A stretch of 64,000 nucleotides of DNA, from contig NC_040018.1 in the NCBI RefSeq assembly GCF_000972845.2, forward strand, positions 11,877,157 through 11,941,156, written 5' to 3'. Positions 1 to 10,489 of this stretch are shown one piece after another (position 1 is the first letter of the stretch; each line of letters opens with the position of its first letter). Source of the DNA: Larimichthys crocea. Taxonomy: Eukaryota; Chordata; Actinopteri; Sciaenidae. Under the pieces are notes generated by a model, which saw nothing but the letters and a program-made list of their open reading frames with translations, did not search any database and was not told where the DNA came from. The position numbers were made by a program, and so were the translations under genes.

Positions 1-499
1 AACAAATTTAAATTAACTATTAAAAAAAAATAAAAATAAAAAATTGACAAAGGATTCATTACTTACCCACTGAAACTGTATTCCTGGCAGTGCGAAGAAG
101 GCTTTGAGACAGTATTTACAATTTAATATAGGGGGAAACATTACAGAAACTACAGAAAACAAAACCGAACAATTGACTAAAAATTTGATGTAAAATGAAT
201 GGATAGACAAATATTAAATAAACAATTCTTTATAAATTGATTTTTCTTTGGGAAAAGGCTCAATCTCCTGTCTGCTGCTTCTTATATTTCTGGAAGGTTT
301 TTAACACTACAGCACTTTTCTTGTATTTTAATTGAATTGTATTTATGTACCTGTTATGTATTGTTTTTAAATAAACTTGATTTGATTTAATCTTAATCAT
401 TCCCTCAGCATTTCTAAAATGATATCTCGTCTACATAACATTATGGGCACGCTTAATAATCAATTAATCATTGGGTCTAACATCAGGATGAGTACACAG
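1..499. other. AT-rich region upstream of caprin1, with a retroposon-like tail
   Basis: No gene is supported here. Positions about 250-395 end in TTTTTAAATAAACTTGATTT followed by a degenerate GATTT repeat. This resembles the 3' end of a fish non-LTR retroposon: a polyadenylation-like signal followed by a short tandem repeat. No coding remnant of such an element can be read, so the assignment is an inference. The rest of the stretch is low-complexity AT-rich sequence. Confidence 0.3.
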
Positions 500-1560
500 T
501 TTTTTCTGTCAGGCACTCTTGAGGTCAGCAAAGAGAGAGCGAGAGGGTGGGGTCCTTGTAGCCGCTACCGTTAGCTCAGCAGCGGCTAGGTCGGCTGGCG
601 TGAACCGGAGCATCCTCCAACAAACAGCAGAGAGAGTAAAACCGCACAAACCGCTCTCATACAGCCCACGTTTAATCCGACAGAGGAAATCTCTTTGAAG
701 ACAAAGAGTATAAAGGTATGGGGGGCACCGTGTCATCGCCAGCAGCTGGCTTGTTTAAGCTGGATTTGTTTGAACTGGATGTTTTTAGTCTTTTAGTCAC
801 CCTGCAACGAAACGGACTTGTCGCAGCGTCCCGAGCCGCTCTTTGTGTTCCATTCATAACCGCCGTGGAACGACGTTTGTTCCGACCGTTACACGAACGT
901 TAAACGGCCGTTACCGGTTGGTTCGCTTTTCAACTGACATCCGGTTAACTTAGCCGCATAACGTTACCGAGCACGCTAGCCTCCCGGCTAACAATGGGAC
1001 AAGGAGATTAAGCAGCGATGTCCCCTCCTCCCATGCTTATTAAATTGATTTAACGCCGCTGGCTAACGTTTACCTTTACATCGCCGACAGGCGAGCTTGC
1101 AAAAACGAAGCCAAAGAGACGAGTTCACGACTCGGGCTGACAGTACGTGACTCGGTGTTATATAAGTTACGCATCGCCAGCGTCTGTCAATGAGGTTAGC
1201 CGGCGTCTCCAAGGGAGCTAACGCTAAGATTTTTAACTTTGAACACAAGGCCGACATTTTAACTTGTGTTAACTTCCTCCGTCCACTGTAGTTCGGCGTC
1301 ATTACACGAATCTAACCCCAGCCCATTACGTTATTACTAACATTAAGTTGTGTTATGCTTCAGGGCACTTTAAACATGATAGTTTTTTATTCGTCCCGCA
1401 GCTCAAATCAAAGACTGCTTGATTTTTTTTTGGTCGATCACGTCGCTAGCTATCATTTTCCATGGCCCGGTGTTCCTGATGTCGACCTGAGTTTGTGAAG
1501 GAATCTCCAGCATTCCTGTAAAATCACGCCGTCATCCTCGGCAATGTCGGATCCATTGAT
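500..1560 (+). promoter_or_regulatory. caprin1: CpG-rich caprin1 promoter and non-coding first exon
   Basis: This kilobase is clearly richer in G+C and CpG than the AT-rich DNA on both sides, as expected of a housekeeping promoter. A likely non-coding first exon ends at 715, where AAAG is followed by a GTATGG donor. The first coding exon begins exactly at its ATG after an acceptor at 2317, so a separate 5' UTR exon is needed. The transcription start cannot be fixed from sequence and is probably near 500-620. Intron 1 would run from 716 to 2317. Confidence 0.55.
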
Positions 1561-2317
1561 AATAAAGCTAATCTTAAGATGATCGCCCTCCCATCAGTGG
1601 AGTTGATACGGTTTAGTGACAATGTTGACGAAGATGGGAATAGTCAATACAAATGTTTATGTGAGCAGCCTTTGCAGAGGTATGTTTCCTCAGCTCCCAC
1701 ACAGATGAATGTAAACACACACACACACACAGATAAAGTAGAGATGTGCTCATTTGAAAATCAGACGGTCTCATTGTGTATCCTGTAAAGGTAGTGATTT
1801 CACTTTCAGTTTTAAGGTCAAGGTTAGATTGTATTTCAATTTAATCTTTTTCCCCCCCCAGCACTGACATCCATCCTGTTAAACTAAGAAGTCTTGGTTT
1901 GTAAAGACAAAACAGTGTCTGCTGCTTTTATGTGCTGAGATCTGTCATGTATGTTTTTTTTTTAATCTTTAAAAAAGATAGGTTACATGATACAGCCCCC
2001 TTTTTGGAATGTACCACTCTATGGTCAGATGTTCATTTCAAAAACAATTATTTACATTTGCGCATAAATCAATGAACACAAAAAACAGAAAGAAGAGTAG
2101 TTAGATGGCAAAAGACTCATCTGCAGAAAATTGGAGTAGTGGGAGAGTAAGTAATTGCATGAAGAAGATCTGTGATAGCACATGCGATACACAAATAATT
2201 TGGCAGCCTCGTCATTGGTAGTTTAGAATAAAGCAGTCCAATGTGGATTTCTTACAAAAGGTCGCACAGCACAACATTTTAATCTTTAAATGTGTGTAAT
2301 GACTGTTCTCCTCACAG
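1561..2317 (+). other. caprin1 intron 1, distal part
   Basis: Intronic sequence. It contains a short (AC)n microsatellite at 1715-1731, runs of T and C, and an acceptor ending at 2317 (CTCCTCACAG). Reading frames in it do not resemble any known protein. Confidence 0.5.
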
Positions 2318-3768
2318 ATGCCTTCAGCGATGGTTGGCAACAGTGCTGTCCAGTCTGCCACTCCAGACCTGGGAAATGGAAATCATTGTGAGGCCATGAA
2401 GCAGGTTCTTGGTGTCGTTGACAAGAAGGTTCGCAACATGGAAAAGAAAAAGGTATCTCTAATGTGTCACATTATTTTCTCTTGTTTAACACCAAGCAGG
2501 GTGTGAGTTTATGAATCTATCATAAATCTTTTCTGTAACCACAATGATCATTTTAGGTGGTTTCAGACACACTGTAAAAAGATTAAGTTTATTGTTGCGT
2601 TTCATTCCAGGACATTACATACAGGCCTAAATTGGCACGACCTCCACCTGTTGCGTGGCTTGCTCTGAGACACATTTATGCCTGTATTTGATTATCAACT
2701 ATCTTTCTCCAGTATCACTAACCCCACCTTTAATGCTCTCTCATCCAGCTGTATGAGCCAATTTCTGTTGCGCAAGGATATGTTGTTGTTTTGTTTTTTT
2801 TTGTCGTGTATTACATTTTTATCTCCACTTTAATTTCACATTTAGTGTTTCTCAATATTCTTACAGTCCAAACTGGATGACTACCAAGCAAAGAAGGATA
2901 AGGGGGAAAGACTAAATCAGGATCAGCTGGTAAGATAAGACAGATAACCCTGTTCTATGAGAGTAAAATCATTTTTTTAAATTAAATAAACAAATCTAAA
3001 TTTTCTTTCCATGTCGCACCTGAAGGATGCGTTGTCAAAGTACCAAGAGATCATCAACAACCTTGAGTTTGCTCGAGATTTGCAAAAGAGCTTCCTGGCA
3101 TTGGGCCAAGAGGTGAGTCCTGATGGTTCCTATGACTTGCTGATTGTTTGTATAATTGATTTTAAAGTTGTTATCAGTATGATATTCCTCCCTAGTAAGA
3201 TTTATTGGCTACAACATCAGGAAATCCAGCATTCCTCCTTGTGACTCTCTCCGCGATTAATGTGAGAAATCTCGTCGAACCAAATGGACCGAAACATGTT
3301 TGACTGTGTGTGTGTGTGTGTGTGTGTGTGTTCAGGTTCAAAAGGCAGTGAAGAAATCTGCAAGACGGGAACAGCTGCAGCGGGAGGAGATGGAACAACG
3401 GCGGCTGAAGACGGTTTTGGAGCTTCAGTTTTTACTGGACCAGTTAGGCGATGACAGCGTGAGGCAGGAGCTTAAACGACCTGACGCCACTGGTTCTTCT
3501 TTGCTCACTGATGCTGACCTCACATCTCTTGATGAGTTTTACAAACTGGTGGGACCTGACAGGAACTATGATGTCAGGTATGAGAGTACCTGTGATTTTT
3601 CAAGTTTTTACCTGCTCAGTGATTAAGGATATTGAAAAAGACCAACAGTACGCTACCAAATTGTTTGATGTTGTATAACTTGTAGGTTGACTGACCAATA
3701 TGAAGAACCCTCACTACACTTGTGGGACCTGCTTGAGGGCCGAGACAAGGCTGTGGCAGGAACCACAT
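2318..3768 (+). other. caprin1: Exons for the caprin-1 helical homology region
   Basis: The first five coding exons encode residues 1-203. This covers the conserved basic/helical segment EAMKQVLGVVDKK and the long charged helix that includes RREQLQREEMEQRRLKTVLE and LDQLGDD, then HLWDLLEG. In the family this region mediates dimerisation and FMRP binding. All junctions are GT-AG. The acceptor before 3026 (CACCTGAAG) has a weak pyrimidine tract, but the frame and homology require it. Confidence 0.85.
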
Positions 3769-6700
3769 GTAAGTATTTTTATGGTTCTTGATCCCCCACC
3801 TCACAAACATGAGTGTATACAGTATGTATGTCATTGAGCCATGCTTTTGTTTATTCTCTTTTCACACTTTTCTTTGCTCCAGACAAGTCACTGAAGGACA
3901 TTCTGGACAAAGTGCTGCTGAGTGGTTACTTCGATAGAGCACAAACCCATCAAAATGGGACGTGCGAGGAAGAGGAGGAACAAGAGGAGCAGACGGTGGT
4001 GGCTGAGTCTACGGCTGGGAAGCAGCCATCAGAACCTGGTAACTAAGAACACGCATAGAGATACAGTGCGTGTGTGACATATTTCTTTGACCCCACAAGA
4101 AAAGTTTCTTTACATTTGTTTGTTTTCTCCAGAAGGAACAGCTACTGAAAAATACACAGAGCCAGTTAAAGTGGAAACCACAGAGGTGAGACTTGTATGA
4201 GTATTGCATATATGCTGCATAATAACTCAAATCATAACTTTGCAGTTTAAATTAACATTTTCTTGTGTTCCAGTTCATAAACAGACAGTTCATTCCAGAA
4301 ACATCGTACAGCAGTACAGATAAAGACCAAGTGGAGGAGTGGACAGTGGAGGCTCAGGTATGTTCCTCTACTCCACCAAAACGCTCCTTAATGCCACCAT
4401 GCATATTTCTCAATGTGTTGTATGTGTGCGCACCTGTCACATGTGTCTGTGTGTTGAATAGATGGTGAATTCCCTCCAGCACCAGCCCCCTGTCCAGCTG
4501 GCTACAGATCCAAATGTTACTGTGAACCATGCCTCTCCCACCCCGACCAATGACCCAGTGGTCAGGAAGCAGGCGGTGCAAGACCTCATGGCCCAGATGC
4601 AAGGGACGTACAACTTCATGCAGGTAATGCATATAATGTGTTGTTGTGTTTAGCTCAGTGCTGTTTCCGCTCAGAGGTGGACATTTAATGTGGATTCATA
4701 CATCGGGATATCAAATGTATTCATGCATTCTTCATCCTCTCTCACATGATGCTCAAGCACACAGTCAGGTACAGAACGGACACGTGTGGACTAGGGCTGG
4801 GCGATATGGACAAAAAGTCATATCTCGATATTTTTTTAGCTGAATGGCGATACTCGATATATATTGGTATTTTTTCCGTGGCCGGATAATTTCATACGTC
4901 TATTATTAATGGCCTGCCGGTAAATCACACTCCCACCACTCATACTACAAATCCCACAATGCACTGCGACAGCTGACCCACAGGTCAAGACCTGTGCTCC
5001 AGCTCTAACCCCGCTGCTTCGGTTGTTTATTGACACATAAATCAGTGGTCCAGTGTTGACAGCTTAGCGACTTTGTCACTATATTTAGTGACTTTTCAGA
5101 CCCTCCAGCGATTTTGTTTTTTCCCAAAAAGCAAGTAGTGACAAAGCAAAAACTTTCTGGCCTAGGAGATTGAATCCACATCTTTCAGTTAAAGTGTTAG
5201 TACCCCAACTAACTTTGCTATGGCACCGCTGTGACACAACAATACATTTACTCCTGCTTTGTTCTCTCAGGACTCCATGTTGGAGTTTGATGGCCAGGCT
5301 CTGGACCCAGCTATCGTGTCTGCCCAGCCCATGAAGCCTGTGCAGACTGTGGACCTGCAGCAGATGGGCTGCCCCTCAAGTGAGCACCAGTTAATTTACC
5401 CAGACTCTGAACAGATTGTCTCACATATTCTACTGAGGGTCTGATCACTGTTTTCTAATGTGCGTACATTGTCCTGAAAGCGTATTACTGCAGTTAGTAA
5501 TATTTTTTTTAAATTTTCTTCCAAACAGCCCTCTCAGAGTCCAGACTTCCTCAAACAAGTGTAGTGCCTGGACCACCAGAATCATCACAAGTAAGTAGAG
5601 TGCAAGCACAGGAAGTTGTTAGTGAGACTTGTTTTCACCCAATAGAGTGATGCAGCCATTGAATAACAATAGCAGTAAAAGCACTGTTATGTGGATTAAA
5701 TGTGATGCTAATGAGGTAGAATGGAAACAATCAGAGATCCCATCATCTCCCACTGAGCTCTCTGCAATCCTTGTTTCCTTGCCTTCTGAATTCCCTTCCT
5801 CCTTCCTCCCTAGGGCTCGATGTCTTTGTCATCTGAGCAGTCCCCCGCCCCATGTTCTCTGTCCTCTGCCTTCCCACCTGTCTCCAAACCCTCCCACACT
5901 GGAGGCATCAATGTCAACGCAGCACCCTTCCAGTCAGTGCAAGCGGTATGCTTTCTAACATGGGTCCAATTACACAATATCTTTCGGACTTATTCAATAC
6001 ATTCTGTTGGAAACTGTCAGGTTCCAGTCTTATTAGCACAGTGGCAGCAATAAACCGGCTGATTATTGGTGCACCAACTAAACAGGAAGGAGTTTGACAT
6101 GTCTCCTCATTTTCCAAACCTCCAGCACATTTTGCTCCCAAGAGGTTCTGTAGAAATGGTGACATCGTTTTGCTATGGACAGACAGAAAAACCTTTATTT
6201 TCCTCTTCAGGTATTTAATTTGAACGCACCTGTACCTCCAGCGACTGACGGCCAAGCAGATCCTCTGAAGCAGCCCAGCCAGTTCCCTGGTGGCTATGGA
6301 CCGGGGTTTAGCAGCCAGTCAGAGAGTGCTGTCGAACAGCCTGACATCCCACAGGAGACATTACAGTCAGGTGAGGTTAGAACTTTGGCTGGATGCATAT
6401 CTTTATACCAAGCAGCTTACATAGAGTGGAAAATCAGTTGTTTCTACATTGTTTGACATTATCTCTACGTTGACCTGTTATGACTATTAAGAGGAAAAAT
6501 ATACACATTTTGAGGTTGTGTGCATTTTATCTTAAAGATATATTTTATCTTGTATGAACAAGATGTTGTGATAATAGATAAAAACTTGTGTTGTTGGGAT
6601 TTCAGCTGCACCATTGTTTCGCCTCACTGCAAGACAAAATATCCCTTGAGTGACTATAAAGTTGAAATTGGAGTCAAACAGCAGGCCCTAAGGCAAAGGA

Positions 6701-7433
6701 ACTGCAGTTCTATCAGTCTGCAGAAAGTTATTTTGTATTTTAAAGCTAAACTGCAGAACTGATCTACAAGTGTACCATATGCACTTAAATTTCTGTCTCA
6801 TTTGCCTCCGTCAAGTTGTCGGTGGGTTCCAGCCACAAGACCAAGTCATGCCGACGGCCGGAGGCCATGAAGAATCCTCTCCAGGCGCAGGGTTTGGACA
6901 GTCGGGACAGTCGTTTTACAACAGCAGGGGTGTGCCCAGAGGTGGACCCAGGAACGCCCGTGGCATGATGAACGGTTACCGGGGTTCCTCCAATGGATTT
7001 AGAGGTACGAGCATCAACCCGTCATGTGGCCTCATGATTTATTCTGCTGACATAATACATGTTGAAGTTACACAAGTCCACTGCTAATTCTAGTGTCTTC
7101 CTTCATCAGGTGGATATGAAGGCTATCGACCCCCTTTCTCAAATGCTCCCAGCAGTGGTTATGGTCAAACCCAATTTAACACATCCCGGGACTATTCCAA
7201 TAACACCTACCAGCGGGTAAGTGTTCCTTTCATTATTAACTTCAACACGCTTCATGTACCAGAACGCTAATTTCTTTTCAGTGTATTGTTTTTACAATTT
7301 CAAGATTACAAAGGTGGTCGTTGTAAATTCCTGTTGTTTCTTCAAGGAGGGATATCAGCAAAACTACAAGCGGGGAGCTGGCCAAGGACCTCGAGGTTTG
7401 TCCCGAGGAAACGCTCAAGCAATGCGATCATAA
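2318..7433 (+). CDS. caprin1: Caprin-1, RNA-binding stress-granule protein (16 coding exons)
   Basis: Exons: 2318-2452, 2867-2929, 3026-3112, 3336-3577, 3686-3768, 3883-4038, 4133-4185, 4274-4357, 4462-4623, 5271-5379, 5529-5590, 5814-5945, 6211-6370, 6816-7004, 7110-7216, 7347-7433. Phases agree throughout, giving 1,911 nt and 636 aa (human about 709). The start MPSA follows an acceptor directly. The N-terminal helical region (EAMKQVLGVVDKKVRNMEKK, then KTVLELQFLLDQLGDD), the FINRQFIPET G3BP-binding motif at 274-283, DLMAQMQG and the C-terminal RG/RGG segment match caprin-1. It has no C1q domain, so it is not caprin-2. In known vertebrates caprin-1 binds G3BP1 and FMRP, enters RNA granules and regulates translation of cell-cycle and synaptic mRNAs. 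Differences from human: no Ala/Ser/Gly-rich leader, a shorter acidic linker, and a short C-terminus. Paralogue a or b is not decided. Confidence 0.96.
3305..3330 (+). repeat. (TG)13 microsatellite against a 3' splice site
   Basis: Thirteen uninterrupted TG units end a few bases before the TTCAG acceptor at 3335 of the fourth coding exon of caprin1. The repeat occupies the place of the usual polypyrimidine tract. Confidence 0.95.
4274..4357 (+). other. caprin1: Exon carrying the G3BP-binding motif
   Basis: This 84-nt exon (28 codons, phase 0 at both ends) encodes FINRQFIPETSYSS followed by DQVEEWTVEAQ. It corresponds to the human stretch YVNRQFMAETQFT, the short linear motif that docks into the NTF2-like domain of G3BP1. 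The core NRQF residues are kept, so G3BP binding is expected. Confidence 0.8.
4793..5170. mobile_element. Cluster of two dispersed fish-type repeat fragments in a caprin1 intron
   Basis: From about 4793 the sequence GGGCTGGGCGATATGGAC is followed by repeated CGATAT-type motifs (CATATCTCGATAT, ACTCGATATATAT). In my experience this is characteristic of a dispersed DNA-transposon-like repeat of teleosts. From about 5057 a second block, with CAGCTTAGCGACTTTGTCAC and a later GTGACTTTTCAGACC, has the look of another dispersed fish repeat. No transposase reading frame remains and terminal repeats were not resolved. Class assignment is uncertain. Confidence 0.45.
6816..7433 (+). other. caprin1: Exons for the RG/RGG-rich C-terminus of caprin-1
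   Basis: The last three coding exons encode about residues 510-636, including GVPRGGPRNARGMMNGYRG, GFRGGYEGYRP and GPRGLSRGN. These arginine-glycine repeats are the RNA-binding, phase-separating part of the protein. The final exon ends GNAQAMRS then TAA at 7431-7433. The longer human tail (RGGPPRPNRG and beyond) was not found downstream. Confidence 0.85.
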
Positions 7434-7960
7434 AAAGATCTTAAAGACCACCAAGTCGCGCCACGTTTAACATTCAGGATTTTTGAATGTGTTTGCCCCA
7501 GCTCACTTTTATAACAATGTTTTCTTTCTCATTGGTAATCTTATTTTTTTTTAACTCCTGGCCTACTTATCAGAGTCAGTCTGCTTTGGTCTGTCTAGAT
7601 CCTCTTAATGTTTTAACACAAAATGCTGAACTTCACCACATGTAGGATTATCAGCAAGTCTGTGTGATATAAAACAACAAATAGATATTCCTGTAAACTT
7701 GAAAGATTTCATTAATTTATTTTTTGTACAAAATAAATGCAAAAAATACCCTGCCACTGTCGATCTGATTCCATGAAAATAGTTTTCTTCTGCCCTATGC
7801 TGTCAGCCACTTTTTCCTCTTGATCTTATAATTTTCATAAAATCATTTAATTTTTTTTTTTTTTTTACACCCCTCTGTCACCTCTTCGCGCCATCACCTC
7901 TTTGTACGCTGATGTTATTGGTTGAGACTGTTTCAATAAAGTTGTGTTCTATTACCATCT
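7434..7960 (+). other. caprin1: caprin1 3' UTR and polyadenylation signals
   Basis: AT-rich sequence after the stop codon. It has AATAAA at 7732-7737 and again at 7935-7940, the second followed by a GT/T-rich stretch (GTTGTGTTCT) typical of a cleavage site. The transcript most likely ends near 7955-7965. Use of the first signal would give a shorter form. Confidence 0.55.
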
Positions 7961-10259
7961 GTTTAAGGATACTACTTTCCTGCTTCGGTATGCATCTGAG
8001 GTTATAAGCTCTGCTATCTTAATTCTGTATCATGTCAGACTGGTGGTAGCGCTTCACTAAAGCCTTCAAACCAATGACAAACGATTATTACCAGTAGTGT
8101 TTCACACCACTGTGTACATTTAGACTTTAACATTGTATCTTGCCAAATGAAGCCTGCACACTCGCAGCACATCTTTTAAGATCAAACTGTGTTAAGACAA
8201 ATGCATCACTCAAAATGAATCACACTATAAAGTACATTTTGCTGTGTTCATACTGAAGCTTTCTATTTCAATGCCAAAGGATTTTTAATGTACGAATTGT
8301 CTGTACTTCACTGTTTTACACTGTATTAAGTTTGAGTCATTCAAGAAATCTGTCACACAATCTGAAATGTCATAACTGTTTTAAGACTGTATCTTATCCA
8401 TCAGCAAGCCAGCGGACACACTGTACATTTTGTGCAAATTACGATACAGTATTGTCTCAAAAGAACACTTGGCACACAGAAAACAATGACACCACGAAAA
8501 AAAAAAGAACAGTATGTATTCCATGTCTAAATGATGTATTAAATAACACCACAGTAAGGCAGACCTCTTACTGGATGCAAATTGAACCGTTTTCAGTCAA
8601 AATATCCAAGTTTGCCTTGATGACTGTGCCAGCATAAAGAAACCACAATAGTATATGAAAAAAAGCATCCTGGATAGCACAACAATTACACCAGACTGGT
8701 AATCTGTCAGAAAAATATGCCATGCGATGATGCAAATTAGGCCCACGTAATACACACCTGGTGCCAAATATAAAGATGTGAACTGAATACAAATCCAGAG
8801 GTTTTTTTATGATATCACACGTAAACAGACTCTGCTCTTACCGAACCAGTTTATCAAATCCAGCAGTTGCTCCAGCAAAACACGTTGATGCAGAAAACCG
8901 ATGCAGAGTAAAGTCTACATCTTAACTGAAAATGATAAACACAGCATTATTAAGAATGAAAAAGCATGATCAACTAATAAATAAACATGTCACATGCTTA
9001 TTTTGTGCATGAAAAATAGAAATTGAAAATGCCCATCATACTGTTAAGTGTACCAAAGCAAATGTATTATATCAGAGGCCACATACTGTAAGTAACTTTA
9101 AAATAATAAGTATCTGCAGGACTTTGGGCTGTGATGAAGTATGGAAAATGTTTGTTGAAATTGGGGAATATTCCACAGCTATCTTTATTTTATGAACCTA
9201 GCACCTTTATTCTAACGTCAAAGTCAGCGGAGAGCTTTTATAGTATGGCCCCAAAAATGACCTGTTTTTGTACGGGATGCCTTTTTAGGCTGAGCACTGA
9301 AAAATCTGACTATGCTTGAAGAAGATGATATTTCAAGGTAGGTAAACAACTGACAGCAACCAAAATCCATCATGTAGAAAGTAGCAAAAGTATTGGTAAA
9401 ATGATTTCTTGACAAAAATATAAGGACTTTGAGCAACCTGGCTTCTTGAGGGGGTTTCTGGTTAAAATAGTGTAATATTTGGTGACAGTGGCAGCTGGAG
9501 ATGATGGAAATATAAGTTTTCTTCAAAGATCTGTGGATTAATGACGCTGTACCTGTCTGCATCAAGAGTCAAGGGTCTGGTTAGGGCATCAAAATGTTGT
9601 ATATTGGTTAAAATAGCTGAAGTGCCTCTTTTACTCCTAATACAATACAAAATCTTAAAAATGTCTCTTGCATTCAATTTCTAAAATCTTTGACACAATC
9701 AAATGAAACACAGTCCACTACAGATCACACATGTAAACTAATCTCTTTTTTAAAAACATATTTGGGGATATTCTGACTAGTTAAGTCAGAAAATCAAAGT
9801 CATACGTATCCAACAGGCTCGGTTTGTAGAGCCAGCAACATTTTAGAGGTTCTATACTTTGAACAACAAACAGCAGGTCATGACAGCTCACTGAAATTAT
9901 ATTTTTTGTATAATCTTATTACCAGATATTCTTGATCTTTTCTAATGTAATCAAACACAACTCCTTGAAAATTTAAGTTTGCACATTTTAAGATGCACAT
10001 CTGTGGTTGGTTTTCTATTGTTATACCATTAAGTAATCCAAGGATTACAGTTTTTTTTTTTTTTTTTTAAAAATCAAACACTGGTGTCATTCAGTGGGAA
10101 TTCCATTTGTGCTGCTCTCCTTCATCTCAAGTGTCCTCCAAACCGTCTAAGTCATGCTGGTTAAAGAGGCCTAATATGTAGGAGGGACTGCTCCTCTGCA
10201 CGCTGGAGTGGAGGTGCTGCAAAAGTCTGGTAGTGGACGTTCAAGTTCATACAGCATTG
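7961..10259 (-). other. nucb2: Convergent intergenic region and nucb2 3' UTR
   Basis: caprin1 and nucb2 converge here. On the - strand after the nucb2 stop, the first AATAAA signals lie at 9206-9211 and 9184-9189 (seen as TTTATT on the + strand), so a 3' UTR of about 1.05 kb ending near 9,180 is likely. A run of T at about 10,051-10,068 lies within it. Between about 7,960 and 9,150 I see only AT-rich sequence and no gene. Reading frames such as the one at 8332-8637 lack any recognisable protein. Confidence 0.4.
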
Positions 10260-10489
10260 TTATGGCAGGTTATGCTGGCCTTGTGCTGCTTCTTGGTGGC
10301 CTGGTGGCAGATCCTGGTGTGTCTGAGGGAGACCCTGCTGGGCCAGGACTTCAACTGGTTGTTCATGGTGTTCCTGAAGTGTATCTTGAGGAGCATGGTG
10401 TGCAGGTTCATGTCCTTGTGGTTGGGCATCTTGCTCATAATGCTGCTGGTTGTCGAACGCATGCATCTCTGGGACAGCGTTTCCTTCCA
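10260..10489 (-). other. nucb2: Terminal coding exon: His/Gln-rich tail of nucleobindin-2
   Basis: The last exon encodes about 76 residues and the TAA stop. They are rich in His, Gln and Pro, with segments such as [15 protein letters not shown] and a final GQHNLP. Human NUCB2 ends soon after its leucine zipper, so this tail accounts for most of the extra length. The acceptor GTCAACAG (on the - strand) and the frame are clear. Confidence 0.85.

Noticed and set aside
13..210. Frame on the - strand with a good GTAAGT donor near 70, possible exon of a gene to the left
   Set aside because: No convincing acceptor, no recognisable protein, and the sequence is low-complexity AT-rich.
8332..8637. 101-residue frame on the + strand between caprin1 and nucb2
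   Set aside because: Lies in convergent 3' DNA, has no homology I recognise, and its composition is that of translated AT-rich non-coding sequence.
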